Below are positions 1 through 9,797 of a stretch of 64,000 bases of DNA, one piece after another. Each line of letters starts with the position of its first letter. Position 1 is the stretch's first letter. The position numbers were made by a program, and so were the translations under genes. Source of the DNA: Xanthobacter oligotrophicus. Its GTDB lineage: Bacteria > Pseudomonadota > Alphaproteobacteria > Rhizobiales > Xanthobacteraceae. Location of the stretch: the NCBI RefSeq assembly GCF_008364685.1, contig NZ_VTTL01000001.1, forward strand, positions 124,001 through 188,000. The letters are read 5' to 3'. The notes under the pieces were generated by a model, which saw nothing but the letters and a program-made list of their open reading frames with translations, had not been told where the DNA came from and ran no database searches.

Positions 1-2786
1 GCCGGCCCGTCGAGCCGCGCCGTGCCCGAGAGCGTGCCGGACAGGCCGAGGCCGGGGGCGGCGAGGTCCGCCAGCGCCAGCGGCAGGGTGGTGAGCGTCA
101 CGTCCAGCGCCAGCGCGGAGCCGGCGCGGCCGGACACGCTGGCGCTGCCGCCGCGCGTGGTCAGCGTCAGCCGGTCGATGGCGAGGGTGTCGCCGGACCA
201 GCGGAAATTGGCCGGCGCGGCATTGGTGATGCTGGTGCCGCTGCGCGCCAGATTAAGGCGATCGAGGCGGAAGCCGATGGTGCCGTCGCGTGGGGTCAGG
301 AGGCCCGCCGTGGTCAGCGTCGCGCCGTTGACTACGGCGTCGAGATTGAGGCTGGTTCCCGCCGCCGCGCCATTGGCGGTGAGGTTGGCCTGGGAAATGT
401 CCATGCCGCCGGCATTCACCGCACGCAGCCGCACCGTGCCGTCCAGCGCCGGTGCTCCGGCCGGGTCCACCACGGTGGCATCGATGCGGGCGCTGCCCAC
501 GCTCTGCCCTGCGGCCGAGACATTGGCGGCATCGGCCTTCACCGCCACGCGCTGGCGGCCACCCGTGGCGTCGAGCCGCACATCGGCAGTGAGCCGCCCG
601 GCCAGCTCGGTGAGCGCGAGGGGCGACAGATCGTTGAGGTCGCCGGCGGCGATGGCGAGCGTCCCGTCGGCGAGGCCCTTCGCATCGAGCCGCACGTCGC
701 CCTTGGCCGAGACCGAGCCGATGGCAATGGCGAGGTTCTTCAGCTGCCGCGCGCCATCGGCCAGCGTGGCGAAAGCGCCCGAACCGGTGGCGGGCTTGCC
801 GGCCACGCGTCCGTCGAGGGTGAACTCAGCCGCCGGATTGCCGGTGAGGTCGGAGCCGGTCAGAGCGAGGCTCAGCCCCTCCACCTTCTGCTTCATGGCT
901 GTGCCGGCGGGCATCAGCAGCCGGGCGGTGAGGCCGAGATTGTCGAGGCTGCCCCGGAACGCCGCCTCCCCCGTCACCGCGCCGGAGACGCGGGGATCAA
1001 GCTTGGCCACATCCGCCAGCGCAAGCTTTGCCGCAAGATCCGCCCGGGTGCGGGAGATAGTGCCGTCGGCGGTCACCGTCAGGCTGTCCGAGGCGAGGTT
1101 GAAGCGACCCACGCGGATGGCGTTCTGCCCGTCCCGCGCCAGCTTGGCGGCAAGCGTCGTGGCGCCGCCGAACAGGCCGTCCACCGCCGCGATGCCGGTG
1201 GCCACATCCCTGGTGCCGCCGGTGATGCTGGCATCCACGCGGGAGACATCACCGCTGGCGTCAATGGTGGCATCCAGCGCCGCGGTTCCGCCCAGCCGGC
1301 GGCCGGCGAGCGGGGAGAAGGCGGCGAGATCCAGCTTCTCCAGCTTGAGCGTGCCGGCGATCTTCTCCGCCGAGGCGGTGCCGCTGAAGCGGCTGGTGAG
1401 GGCGGCAAGCTCCACCGTGGCGGCGGTGACGGCCGGCGCCCGCCCCTTGGGTTGCGCGCCGGCCACATGGAAGCTGGCCGTGCGCCCCAGGGCCTGCGCG
1501 ACCTTGGGATCGTCGGCCGAGAGCCCGTCCGCCCGGCCGTCCAGGGTGAAGGCAAGGTTCTGGCGGGCATCGGGAAGAGTGGCCGCGTTGATCTCGACAG
1601 TCGCGGCGCCATAGCCGGCGCCCTTCAGGCCCTCGGCCGTGGCGCGGGCGGCAAGGACGGGGGCCGCGAACGCGCCCTTCAGCGTGCCGTCCACCCCCGC
1701 CGATTTCCACGCGACGCCGGGCGCGAGCGCGGCGAAGCGGGCCGCCTCGCCGGCCTTGAGGCCGAACACGAGATCCGCCGTCATGGCGTCTGCATCCACC
1801 ATGCCGTGCACGCCGGCGCCGAAGCCGGCGGAGCGGGCCGTCGCGCTCTCGATGGCGATGCGCCGCGCCTTGTCGATGGTGGCGGCGCCGGCGAGTTCCA
1901 CGCCGCCCTCTAGCAGAGGCGCGACCTGGGCCGGAAGCAGCCGGGCGATATCGGCCTCGGCGGTGAAGCTCACGCGCCGCCCTGCCCCGGTTGCCCGGAC
2001 CTGGGCTGCACCGTTGACCTTGGCGGCGGTGCCGGCCGAAACGTCGAGACGCCCGTCCCAGGCGTCCAGCGGGCCGACGCCCTTGAGGGTAGCCGTGATG
2101 GCCGGCAGGTCGGCGATGCCGGCGGCACGGGCGACGAGGCCGCCCGCCGGCTCCTCGGCGGTAATGTCGAGGTCGAGATGCTCGGTCTGCGGCACATAGC
2201 CGAGCCGGCCAGTGAGGCTGCCCGGCTGGTCCCGCCGCTTGAGATTGAAGGCGCCGGACAGGCCCCGTTCCAGCGAGCGCAGCTCGGCGGTGGCCACCAG
2301 CGACAGCACGGCGGCATGGCCGAGCACCGGCTCGTCGATGACGATCTCGTCCAGCGAAAGGCGTCCGACCCGCACCGGCAAGGCGAAGCCGCCGCCGCTG
2401 CTGGCGCTCTCAGTCTGCGCCGGGGCCGGCGGCAGCTCGGGCTTGCGCAGGAGCGCCACGCGGGTGGCGCCGACGGCGTCGATGTTCAGCGTGCCGAGGA
2501 GCAGCGACAGGGGGCTCCAGTCGAGGCTCACATTCTCCACCTCGGCGAACGGACCCTTGGGATCGGAGACGACGATGCGCGCCACCGCCATGTTGGCGGG
2601 CACGAAGCCGGTGATGCCGGAGATTTCGACATTCAGCCCGTTGGCGGAGGCAAGCGAAGAGCCCATGCGCGCCAGCAGCGCCTTGCCCGGCGGGGTCTGG
2701 ATAGCGCCGAACGCCAGGGCGAGCAGAACCACCACGCCCGCGAGCGCGAGGCCGGTCCATTTGGCGAGGGTGCGCATGATTGCCAT
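1..2786 (-). CDS. tamB: TamB-type translocation/assembly module protein (C-terminus cut by window edge)
   Basis: About 928 residues are visible and the frame is still open at base 1. The N-terminus (MAIMRTLAKW) is followed by one membrane anchor of about 20 residues, and then a very long, repetitive beta-rich region with many Gly, Ala, Leu and Asp residues, typical of the AsmA/TamB superfamily of bridge-like proteins. TamB proteins anchor in the inner membrane, span the periplasm and work with TamA in outer-membrane biogenesis; lipid transport has also been proposed for the family. The start ATG shares one base with the TGA of the upstream tamA gene, so the two are translationally coupled. 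The diagnostic C-terminal TamB (DUF490) domain lies outside the window, so the name rests on the anchor, the architecture and the tamA pairing. Confidence 0.85.
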   Translation of the reverse strand, partial: MAIMRTLAKWTGLALAGVVVLLALAFGAIQTPPGKALLARMGSSLASANGLNVEISGITGFVPANMAVARIVVSDPKGPFAEVENVSLDWSPLSLLLGTLNIDAVGATRVALLRKPELPPAPAQTESASSGGGFALPVRVGRLSLDEIVIDEPVLGHAAVLSLVATAELRSLERGLSGAFNLKRRDQPGSLTGRLGYVPQTEHLDLDITAEEPAGGLVARAAGIADLPAITATLKGVGPLDAWDGRLDVSAGTAAKVNGAAQVRATGAGRRVSFTAEADIARLLPAQVAPLLEGGVELAGAATIDKARRIAIESATARSAGFGAGVHGMVDADAMTADLVFGLKAGEAARFAALAPGVAWKSAGVDGTLKGAFAAPVLAARATAEGLKGAGYGAATVEINAATLPDARQNLAFTLDGRADGLSADDPKVAQALGRTASFHVAGAQPKGRAPAVTAATVELAALTSRFSGTASAEKIAGTLKLEKLDLAAFSPLAGRRLGGTAALDATIDASGDVSRVDASITGGTRDVATGIAAVDGLFGGATTLAAKLARDGQNAIRVGRFNLASDSLTVTADGTISRTRADLAAKLALADVAKLDPRVSGAVTGEAAFRGSLDNLGLTARLLMPAGTAMKQKVEGLSLALTGSDLTGNPAAEFTLDGRVAGKPATGSGAFATLADGARQLKNLAIAIGSVSAKGDVRLDAKGLADGTLAIAAGDLNDLSPLALTELAGRLTADVRLDATGGRQRVAVKADAANVSAAGQSVGSARIDATVVDPAGAPALDGTVRLRAVNAGGMDISQANLTANGAAAGTSLNLDAVVNGATLTTAGLLTPRDGTIGFRLDRLNLARSGTSITNAAPANFRWSGDTLAIDRLTLTTRGGSASVSGRAGSALALDVTLTTLPLALADLAAPGLGLSGTLSGTARLDGP

Positions 2787-4750
2787 CAGAAGGCCTGCCC
2801 CAGGCTGACATAGACGCCGAAGGACCCGTCGTTGGGTCCGGGATTGAGCGGAACGGCGAAATCCACCCGCAGCGGCCCGATGGGCGTGTAATAGCGCAGG
2901 CCGATGCCGGCCGAATACTTCAGGCCGCTGAAGTCGGGATATTCGGTGGCGAAAGCCGAGCCCATGTCGAAGAAGGGCACGATGCCGATGGTGTCGGTGA
3001 CGCGCACGCGCAGTTCCGCCGACGCCTCGAAGAAGGACAGGCCGCCGACGATCTGGCCGAATGCATTGCGCGGGCTGGCCGACTGGAAATCGTAGCCGCG
3101 CACCGAGCCGCCGCCGCCCACATAGAAGCGCCGCTGCGGCGGCACATCGTAGAGATCGCCCACGCCCACCAGACTGCCCGCCGCCACCCGGCCGGCGATG
3201 ATGATGCGGCGGTCGTCGTCGAATGCATGATAGGCGGAGAGCGCGGCCTTCAGCATCACCGGGCCGGCGCCGCTGTCGCCGAGATAGGCGAAGGGCTCCA
3301 CCGTGGCGTTGAGGCGAATGCCGCGGGAGGGGTCGAGCGCGTTGTCGGTGGTGTCGTAGAAGATGTCGACCGGGATGCCGGTGACCAGGGCATTGTAGGT
3401 GCCGGTTGTGTCCTCCACCTGCCCGTCCTCGAAATCCAGGCCCACCTGCATGGAGAGCTGGTCGTCGAAACGGTGGCGCACGGCGAGGAGCGCCACGACG
3501 CCCTCGCGCACATAGGCGTTGGTCACCTCGCGCAGGATGGCGGCATTGACGATGAGGTCGTCCTGCGCGGTCCAGATGCCAGGCTTCACGAAGCTGGCGG
3601 CGAGCTTGTAGCCGAACGGGTCGGCATTGGGCACCGCCTCCGGCACCCCGCCGAACCAGGACACGGAGGCATCGAGCCGTAACGTCTCGCCGCCGCCGAA
3701 CAGGTTGCGGTGACCCCAGAAGCCGTTGATGGAAGAGCCATCCGTGCTCGAATACTTGGCCGAGAAGCCCACGTAGCGCGGATCGCGCGGCCGCACCTCG
3801 ATATAGACCGGCAGCCGGCCCTGGGCGTCCAGTCGCTCGCCCTCGCGGATGCGCACGCTGGCGATGGACTGGATGGTCAACAGGCGCTTGCGCAGGCGGG
3901 CGAGCCGGTCCGGCCAATAGGGCGTGCCGGGCGGGATCTCGACCCGCTCCTCGATGAAGTTGGGCGGCAGGAAATCGGCGCCCGAGACGGTGAAGGTACC
4001 GAAGGTGGCCACCGGCCCGGTCTCGATCAGAAGGGTGACGTTGAGCCGGCTGGTGGCGTGGTCGGCCACCACGTCCTTGCCGGCGAGGCGGGCGAAGGGG
4101 TGGCCGCGCTCGCGCCAGAAATCCACCAGCACCGCCTCGGCGCGGGCGACACGATCGGCCCGCGCCGATTCGCCCGGCTCCAGGCCGAGGGCGCGCAGGC
4201 TCGGGCCGTCCGCGAGCGGGCGGCGGGTTGAGGCATCGAGGATGCGGATGTCGCCAAAGAGAAACGGCGGGCCGGGATCCACGTCCACCCGCACCGGCAC
4301 CGGGCCGGCCTTGCGGGCCCGCTCCACCACGTCGAAGATGTTGGGCGCGTTGGGCGCAATGCCGGCGACGGTGATGTGGATGGTGGCGCCATAGCGGCCT
4401 TCCACATAGAGCGCGGCGGTGATGCGCTCGAAATCGGAGAGCGCGCGGCGCACCAGGCCGGCGGCGCCGGAGGGCGGCCGATCCTTGAGGCTTTCGAGGT
4501 TGGAGGCCTGGGTGACCGCGTTCTTGAGGCTGCTGTCGCCGCCCTGGACCTCGATGTTCAAAGTATAGGGCGTGGCATCGATGACTGGCGCCTGGCGCGA
4601 CGCCGGATTCGGATTGAACAAGGCAGCGATGGAACCGAAGAAATCGTCATTCTGGGCATGCGACGGCACAGCCGAAAGCATTACAGCCACGGCTGCAAGC
4701 AGTAACGGACGCAGCCGGATCCAGTAATATCGCCCTGATATCGCCACCAA
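2786..4750 (-). CDS. tamA: TamA/BamA-family outer-membrane assembly protein
   Basis: This 654-residue protein begins with a Sec signal peptide (hydrophobic LLLAAVAVMLSAV, likely cut after SHA near residue 32). Periplasmic POTRA-like repeats occupy roughly residues 130-340, and a C-terminal Omp85 beta-barrel follows. The protein ends in SLGQAF, with the terminal Phe expected for BAM-inserted barrels. The barrel carries family features such as GGGGSVRGYDF (the VRGY/F motif of loop 6) and a late RVDFAVPL strand. It is expected to insert or remodel outer-membrane proteins together with TamB, whose gene overlaps it by one base. The first ATG was chosen because it gives a complete signal peptide. 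Confidence 0.92.
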   Translation of the reverse strand: MVAISGRYYWIRLRPLLLAAVAVMLSAVPSHAQNDDFFGSIAALFNPNPASRQAPVIDATPYTLNIEVQGGDSSLKNAVTQASNLESLKDRPPSGAAGLVRRALSDFERITAALYVEGRYGATIHITVAGIAPNAPNIFDVVERARKAGPVPVRVDVDPGPPFLFGDIRILDASTRRPLADGPSLRALGLEPGESARADRVARAEAVLVDFWRERGHPFARLAGKDVVADHATSRLNVTLLIETGPVATFGTFTVSGADFLPPNFIEERVEIPPGTPYWPDRLARLRKRLLTIQSIASVRIREGERLDAQGRLPVYIEVRPRDPRYVGFSAKYSSTDGSSINGFWGHRNLFGGGETLRLDASVSWFGGVPEAVPNADPFGYKLAASFVKPGIWTAQDDLIVNAAILREVTNAYVREGVVALLAVRHRFDDQLSMQVGLDFEDGQVEDTTGTYNALVTGIPVDIFYDTTDNALDPSRGIRLNATVEPFAYLGDSGAGPVMLKAALSAYHAFDDDRRIIIAGRVAAGSLVGVGDLYDVPPQRRFYVGGGGSVRGYDFQSASPRNAFGQIVGGLSFFEASAELRVRVTDTIGIVPFFDMGSAFATEYPDFSGLKYSAGIGLRYYTPIGPLRVDFAVPLNPGPNDGSFGVYVSLGQAF

Positions 4751-5132
4751 CTCCGCCCTGCGCCTTCCGCTTTAGCCAGTGTTACGGCAAAAATGTGATC
4801 TTTATGTCACAAATTAGCCTACACGATGGGGGGTCCCAAAACCACCCTGTACCCCACATAGCCTTAAGCAATTACCACGCAGGGCTGCAAGCGGGCGGGC
4901 CATCGCCGCTGTGCGCGCAGATCTGCGCGGCTGGCTGAACCGAATGGGCTCACCGCAGGTTGAACACCGGTCGGCCGGCGCGGCACCGTACCCGCCCCGT
5001 CGCGACCGGAACACGCCCCACCAATTATGTTGCAGCGCAATATGATTGGTGCCTACTCTGGTGCTTCGCCCGGCGTGCCTCGGCGCGATGGGCACGAAAA
5101 TCGCAACGGAGGTTGCCAACGGAGGTCTCGCC
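4751..5132. other. intergenic region between divergent tamA and the phosphate symporter gene
   Basis: No gene was found in these 382 bases. Both flanking genes must take their promoters from here. An inverted repeat with arms TGTGA (4794-4798) and TCACA (4807-4811) lies 44 bases upstream of tamA. Its 8-base spacer does not fit a CRP/FNR-type site (6 bases in CRP), so it is left unassigned. A strong Shine-Dalgarno GGAGG at 5121-5125 serves the downstream + strand gene. Confidence 0.5.
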
Positions 5133-6821
5133 ATGGGTTCTTCCATGAGCTTTTCCGTCACGCTGCTGGATCTCGCCGGCTTCGCCGCACTGCTGCTGTG
5201 GGGCATCCACATGGTGCAGACCGGCGTGATGCGGGCGCTGGGGCCGCGGCTGAAGGTGGTGCTGGGCCGCGCCCTGCGCCATCCGCTGCAGGGCTTCGTG
5301 GCGGGGGCGGCGGTGACCACCCTGCTCCAGAGCAGCACGGCGACGGCGCTCATGGTCTCCGGCTTCACGGCGGCGGGGCTGGTGGCCCTGGTGCCGGCGC
5401 TGGCGGTGATGCTCGGGGCCAATATCGGCACCACTCTCATCGTCCAGGTGCTGTCCTTCGATGTCACGGCGGTGGCGCCGGTGGCGATCCTTGCCGGGCT
5501 CATCATGTTCCGCCGCGGCGCCGGCACCGGCATGCGCGATCTCGGCCGGGTGATGATCGGCCTCGGCCTCGTGGTGCTGGCGCTCTCCCACCTGGTGGAC
5601 CTGTTGCGCCCGCTGGAAGATGCGCCCTCGATCCGCATGCTGCTCGGCGCCGTCGCCACGGTGCCGCTGATGGACGTGCTGCTGGCGGCGGTGCTGACCT
5701 GGGCGGTGCATTCCTCGGTGGCCGTGGTGCTCATCACCGCCTCGCTCGCCGCGCAGGGCGTGGTGCCGCCCAATGCCGCCATCGCCCTGGTGCTGGGCGC
5801 CAACCTCGGCAGCGCCATCGCGCCGGTGGTGGAGGCCATGGGACGGGACGATGCGGCGGCCCGGCGCCTGCCCATGGGCAATCTCATCAACCGCATCCTC
5901 GGCGTGGCCGTGGCCCTCGCATTCATCGAGCCCATCGGCCGCTGGATGGTCGAGTTCCAGCCGGACACCGCCCGCGTGGCGGTGGACTTCCACACCCTGT
6001 TCAACCTCGCCACAGCGCTGATCTTCCTGCCCCTGCTGAAGCCGTTCGCCCGCGCGCTGGAATGGCTCTATCCGGACCGGGAGGATGCGGCCGACCCCAC
6101 CCGGCCGCGCTATCTCACCGCCGCCGACCGCGACATGCCGGTGCTGGCGCTGGGCGCCGCCGCCCGCGAGGCCCTGCGCCTCGCCGACGCGCTGGAGGAC
6201 ATGCTGGACGAGGCCGCCGGCGCGCTCCTCACCGGCGACCGCCGGCGCATAGCGGAAACACGCGGGCGCGACGACATTCCCGACCGCCTGAACCGGGAGA
6301 TCCGCACCTATCTCGCCATGCTCGACCCGGAGGACATGAGCCCCGCCGACCGCCGCCGGGTGGAGGAGATCCTCGCCTTCTCCGCCAACATGGAGCAGGC
6401 GGCGGACGTGGTGTGCGGCCGCCTGATGACCGATGCCGGCAAGCGGCTCAAGCGCGGCATCGCCTTCTCCGCTACGCAGCAGGGGGAGCTGGACCAGCTC
6501 ATGGAGCGGCTGAAGGCCAACATCCGCCTCGCCTCCTCCCTGTTCATGACCGCCGACCCGCGCGCCGCGCGCCTGCTGGCGCTGGAGAAGACCGCCTTCC
6601 GCGACAGCGAGACCCTGGCCGCGCGCCGGCATTTCGACCGCCTGCGGCAGGGCCTTGCCCCGCTCGCCGACGCCAGCGGGCTGCACATCGACATCGTGCG
6701 CGACCTGAAGCTGGTGAATTCCCACGTGGTGGCCGCCGCCGCCTATCCGGTGCTGGCCCGCACCGGAGAGCTGCTGGACACGCGCATCGCGGCGGGGCGG
6801 GATTCTGTCGAGCTGTCGTGA
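5133..6821 (+). CDS. Na+/phosphate cotransporter family protein with PhoU-like domain
   Basis: The protein has 562 residues. The N-terminal half is hydrophobic and carries two inverted NptA/Na_Pi_cotrans repeats, recognisable from the QSSTATALM and HSSVAVVLI motifs and the paired GANIGTT and GANLGSA segments. From about residue 340 the sequence becomes helical and charged, resembling PhoU, as in the YjbB-type bacterial subfamily. It should move phosphate across the inner membrane driven by sodium. The frame opens earlier (TTG at 5046, ATG at 5088), but the ATG at 5133 is preceded by GGAGG at 7-base spacing and begins just before the first membrane helix, so it is preferred. The gene is solitary and convergent with oxyR. 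Confidence 0.87.
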   Translation: MGSSMSFSVTLLDLAGFAALLLWGIHMVQTGVMRALGPRLKVVLGRALRHPLQGFVAGAAVTTLLQSSTATALMVSGFTAAGLVALVPALAVMLGANIGTTLIVQVLSFDVTAVAPVAILAGLIMFRRGAGTGMRDLGRVMIGLGLVVLALSHLVDLLRPLEDAPSIRMLLGAVATVPLMDVLLAAVLTWAVHSSVAVVLITASLAAQGVVPPNAAIALVLGANLGSAIAPVVEAMGRDDAAARRLPMGNLINRILGVAVALAFIEPIGRWMVEFQPDTARVAVDFHTLFNLATALIFLPLLKPFARALEWLYPDREDAADPTRPRYLTAADRDMPVLALGAAAREALRLADALEDMLDEAAGALLTGDRRRIAETRGRDDIPDRLNREIRTYLAMLDPEDMSPADRRRVEEILAFSANMEQAADVVCGRLMTDAGKRLKRGIAFSATQQGELDQLMERLKANIRLASSLFMTADPRAARLLALEKTAFRDSETLAARRHFDRLRQGLAPLADASGLHIDIVRDLKLVNSHVVAAAAYPVLARTGELLDTRIAAGRDSVELS

Positions 6822-6885
6822 AAGCGGTGGAAGCGCTTGCCGCGTTCAGCGCCCGCGCATGGAAACGCGCGGCGCTGGCCGCCCA

Positions 6886-6913
6886 TGACACTCCAAGGCG
6901 TGTTGGAGTGTCA
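6886..6913. terminator. strong stem-loop between convergent genes
   Basis: Arms TGACACTCCAA (6886-6896) and TTGGAGTGTCA (6903-6913) form a perfect 11-bp stem with a 6-base loop, 65 bases after the phosphate symporter stop codon. There is no long T tract on either side. It probably ends or stabilises transcripts from both directions. Confidence 0.6.
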
Positions 6914-6953
6914 CCCCTTTCCGGCGCTTGCAGGCTGTTCCGAAGCTTTCGAG

Positions 6954-7066
6954 CCGTCATGGCCGGGCTTGACCCGGCCATCCACGCCGAACCGCTGGTA
7001 CGTCTGCATGAAGGCGGCTCCCAGCCCCCACCACGTGGATGGCCGGGTCAAGCTCGGCCATGGCGG
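6954..7066. repeat. long dispersed intergenic inverted repeat, copy 1
   Basis: The left arm, starting CCGTCATGGCCGGGCTTGAC, is matched about 50 bases later by its inverted counterpart (GTGGATGGCCGGGTCAAG, then CTCGGCCATGGCGG). Each arm is itself palindromic, so the whole could fold into a long branched hairpin. Related copies lie at 14888-15001, 24480-24593 and 31473-31646, always between genes. No coding potential or transposase is seen. It lies between the convergent symporter and oxyR genes. Confidence 0.8.
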
Positions 7067-7089
7067 ATGCATCAGACCCAACGATCTCT

Positions 7090-7998
7090 TCAATGCCGGC
7101 GCGCCAGCAGCTCCTGCGGCAGGGCGCGGCACACCTGGGCCACATCGGCCAGAAGCCGGCCCATGGCGGAGGTCTTGCGCCAGAGCATGGCGATCTGCCG
7201 GCTGGGCTTGGAATCGCTGAATTCCAGCAGGTGGATGTTCTCGGCCGGCTGGGCCGGGTTGCGGGTCGCCAGCATGGGCAACAGGGTCATGCCCACGCCT
7301 GCCGCCACCATCTGGCGCAGGGTCTCGAGGCTGGTGGCGCGGAATTCGGACTTCTCCCGCGCCCCGGCCATCTGGCACACGTCCAGCGCCTGGTCGCGCA
7401 GGCAGTGGCCATCCTCCAGCAGCATGAGATTGTAGCGCGACAGCTCGGTGATGGAGAGGTTGTCGCGGCTGGCCAGCGCATGGGTGCCCGGCACGGCGAG
7501 GAGGAACGGCTCCTCGAACAGGAACTCGGAATGGAAGTGGCTGTCATGCACCGGCAGCGCCAGGAAGGCGGCGTCCAGCGTGCCGTAGTTCAGGCGCGAG
7601 ATGAGCGCGGCGCTCTTCTCCTCGAACAGCAGCAGCTCCAGGTCCGGAAAACGGGCGCGGATGAGGGGCACCACATGGGGCAAAAGGTAAGGCCCCAGCG
7701 TCGGGAACACGCCGAGCTTGAGGGCACCGGCCTCCGCCGCGCAGCTGCGGCGGGCGCCTTCCTTCAGTTGCTCCACCTCGTCGAGGATGCGCCGCGCCCG
7801 CTCCACCGCCTCGCGGCCGGCGGGGGTGAGCATGACCCGGCGCGGAGCCCGCTCCACCAGCGGCACGCCCAGTTCCTCCTCCAGCTTGCGCAGCTGGGTG
7901 GAGAGGGTGGGCTGGCTGACGAGACACGCCTCGGCCGCCCGCCGGAAATTCCGATGGTCGGCCAAGGCGACGAGATATTGCAGTTCGCGCAGGGTCAT
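7090..7998 (-). CDS. oxyR: OxyR, LysR-family hydrogen peroxide sensor
   Basis: This is a 302-residue LysR-type regulator with an N-terminal winged helix-turn-helix (residues 1-60, RNFRRAAEACLVSQPTLSTQ) and a periplasmic-binding-protein-like sensor domain. Its redox pair falls in GHCLRDQALDVC. By direct count the cysteines are residues 199 and 208, the same numbers as the peroxide-reactive pair of Escherichia coli OxyR. Oxidation to a disulphide should switch it to an activator. It lies downstream of ahpC and ahpF on the same strand, and a matching tetrameric OxyR operator precedes ahpC at 10444-10480. LysR genes are usually divergent from their targets; here the gene follows them. Confidence 0.95.
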   Translation of the reverse strand: MTLRELQYLVALADHRNFRRAAEACLVSQPTLSTQLRKLEEELGVPLVERAPRRVMLTPAGREAVERARRILDEVEQLKEGARRSCAAEAGALKLGVFPTLGPYLLPHVVPLIRARFPDLELLLFEEKSAALISRLNYGTLDAAFLALPVHDSHFHSEFLFEEPFLLAVPGTHALASRDNLSITELSRYNLMLLEDGHCLRDQALDVCQMAGAREKSEFRATSLETLRQMVAAGVGMTLLPMLATRNPAQPAENIHLLEFSDSKPSRQIAMLWRKTSAMGRLLADVAQVCRALPQELLARRH

Positions 7999-8056
7999 CG
8001 CGGGCGGCCCCCATTGGAGGTCGCCCGGAGGAAGATGAAACGGAGTGCCTGGCGGC

Positions 8057-9646
8057 TCACGCGGCCTTCACCGCCTCTTCCTTCGGCGCGCTGGAGCGGA
8101 TGAGGTGATCGAAGGCCGAGAGGGAGGCCTTGGCGCCTTCGCCCAGCGCGATCACGATCTGCTTGTAGGGCACCGTGGTGCAATCGCCGGCGGCGAACAC
8201 GCCGGGCACCGAGGTCTGGCCGTGGGCATCCACCACGATCTCGCCGCGGGGGGAAAGCTCCACCGCGCCCTTCAGCCACTCGGTGTTGGGCAGAAGGCCG
8301 ATCTGCACGAAGATGCCTTCCAGTTCCACCTTCACGCTGTCGCCGGTGTTGCGGTTCTCGTAGACGAGGCCGCTCACTTTCTGGCCGTCGCCCAGCACTT
8401 CGGTGGTCTTGGCCGAGGTGAGGATGGTGACGTTGGACAGGCTCTTGAGCTTGCGCTGGAGCACGTCGTCGGCGCGCAGGGCGCTGTCGAACTCGATCAG
8501 GGTCACATGGGCGACGATGCCGGCAAGGTCGATGGCCGCTTCCACGCCGGAATTGCCGCCGCCGATCACCGCCACGCGCTTGCCCTTGAACAGCGGGCCG
8601 TCGCAATGGGGGCAATAGGCCACGCCCTTGTTGCGATAGGTGTCCTCTCCCGGCACGTTCATCTGCCGCCAGCGGGCGCCGGTGGCCAGAATCACGGTCT
8701 TGGAGCGGAGACTCGCGCCGTTGGCGAACTCCACCTCGATGATGTCGGCGCCGGGCACCAGCTTCACCGCCTTCTGGAGATTGAGGATTTCCACCTCATA
8801 CTCGCGCACGTGCTGCTCCAGCGCGGCGGCGAGCTTCGGCCCCTCGGTGTAGGGCACGGAGATGAAATTCTCGATGGCCATGGTGTCCAGCACCTGCCCG
8901 CCGAAGCGCTCGGCGGCGACGCCGGTGCGGATGCCCTTGCGCGCCGCATAAACGGCCGCCGTGGCGCCGGCGGGCCCGCCGCCCACCACCAGCACGTCGA
9001 AGCGGTTCATCTCGCTCATGCGCTTGGCGTCGCGGGCGGCAGCGCCGGTGTCGAGCTTGGCGACGATCTCTTCCACGCCCATGCGGCCCTGCCCGAACAC
9101 CTCGCCGTTCAGGTACACGGTGGGCACCGACATGACCTGCCGGGCGTCCACTTCCTTCTGGAACAGGGCGCCGTCGATGGCCACGTGGCGGATGTTCGGG
9201 TTCAGCACCGCCATGAGGTTCAGGGCCTGCACCACGTCCGGGCAGTTCTGGCAGGACTGGGAGAAATAGGTCTCGAAGGTGAAGTCGCCATCCAGCGCCT
9301 TGATCTGCTCGATGACCTCCGGCTCCAGCTTGGGCGGATAGCCGCCGGTCTGCAGCAGCGCCAGCACCAGCGAGGTGAATTCGTGGCCCATGGGCAGGCC
9401 GGCGAAGGTGAGCGCGATGCTCTCGCCGGGGCTGGACAGGGCGAAGGAGGGCACGCGGGCGTCGGCGGCATCGCCATCGCGGCGCGCGGCGACGGTGACC
9501 TTGGCGGAGCAGTCGGTGATGTCGGAGAGCAGTTCCAGCATCTCCTTCGACTTCGCGCCATCATCCACGAAGGCGGTGATTTCGACGGGCCGGACCAGCC
9601 GCTCCAGATACGCCTTGAGCTGGGTCTTCATGGCTGTGTCGAGCAT
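8057..9646 (-). CDS. ahpF: alkyl hydroperoxide reductase subunit F (NAD(P)H:AhpC disulphide reductase)
   Basis: This 529-residue flavoprotein transfers electrons from NAD(P)H through FAD and two CxxC centres to AhpC. The N-terminal tandem thioredoxin-fold domain carries SCQNCPD. The FAD site is [19 protein letters not shown], the NAD(P) site is [17 protein letters not shown], and the thioredoxin-reductase-like active site is YCPHCDGP. The ATG at 9646 was chosen because the protein then begins [17 protein letters not shown], as AhpF proteins do, with a GGAG 9 bases upstream. It lies 151 bases downstream of ahpC, separated by a GC-rich hairpin. Confidence 0.96.
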   Translation of the reverse strand: MLDTAMKTQLKAYLERLVRPVEITAFVDDGAKSKEMLELLSDITDCSAKVTVAARRDGDAADARVPSFALSSPGESIALTFAGLPMGHEFTSLVLALLQTGGYPPKLEPEVIEQIKALDGDFTFETYFSQSCQNCPDVVQALNLMAVLNPNIRHVAIDGALFQKEVDARQVMSVPTVYLNGEVFGQGRMGVEEIVAKLDTGAAARDAKRMSEMNRFDVLVVGGGPAGATAAVYAARKGIRTGVAAERFGGQVLDTMAIENFISVPYTEGPKLAAALEQHVREYEVEILNLQKAVKLVPGADIIEVEFANGASLRSKTVILATGARWRQMNVPGEDTYRNKGVAYCPHCDGPLFKGKRVAVIGGGNSGVEAAIDLAGIVAHVTLIEFDSALRADDVLQRKLKSLSNVTILTSAKTTEVLGDGQKVSGLVYENRNTGDSVKVELEGIFVQIGLLPNTEWLKGAVELSPRGEIVVDAHGQTSVPGVFAAGDCTTVPYKQIVIALGEGAKASLSAFDHLIRSSAPKEEAVKAA

Positions 9647-9693
9647 GGCAATTCTCCGACGAATGCTTTGGAAAACAAGAAGGTGCTCCGCAT

Positions 9694-9757
9694 CCGCCGC
9701 GCGCAGGACACGCGGAAGATGCCACCGTAAAGCCGCCGCGCGCAGGACGCGCGGCGG
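9694..9757. repeat. paired GC-rich hairpin repeat in the ahpC-ahpF gap
   Basis: A 22-base unit occurs at 9694-9715 and again at 9733-9754 with one mismatch. The second copy extends into a perfect stem: CCGCCGCGCG (9733-9742), loop CAGGA, CGCGCGGCGG (9748-9757). The first copy has a decayed right arm. On the - strand transcript this stem falls between ahpC and ahpF. It could stabilise ahpC mRNA or lower read-through into ahpF. Confidence 0.6.
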
Positions 9758-9797
9758 AGGGGGTGGGTCCTCCCCAATGGAAAGACCCGAACGTGCC

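Noticed and set aside
4794-4811. TGTGA/TCACA inverted repeat as a CRP/FNR-type site.
   Set aside because: The spacer is eight bases, not the six expected for CRP, and no CRP-dependent gene is evident.
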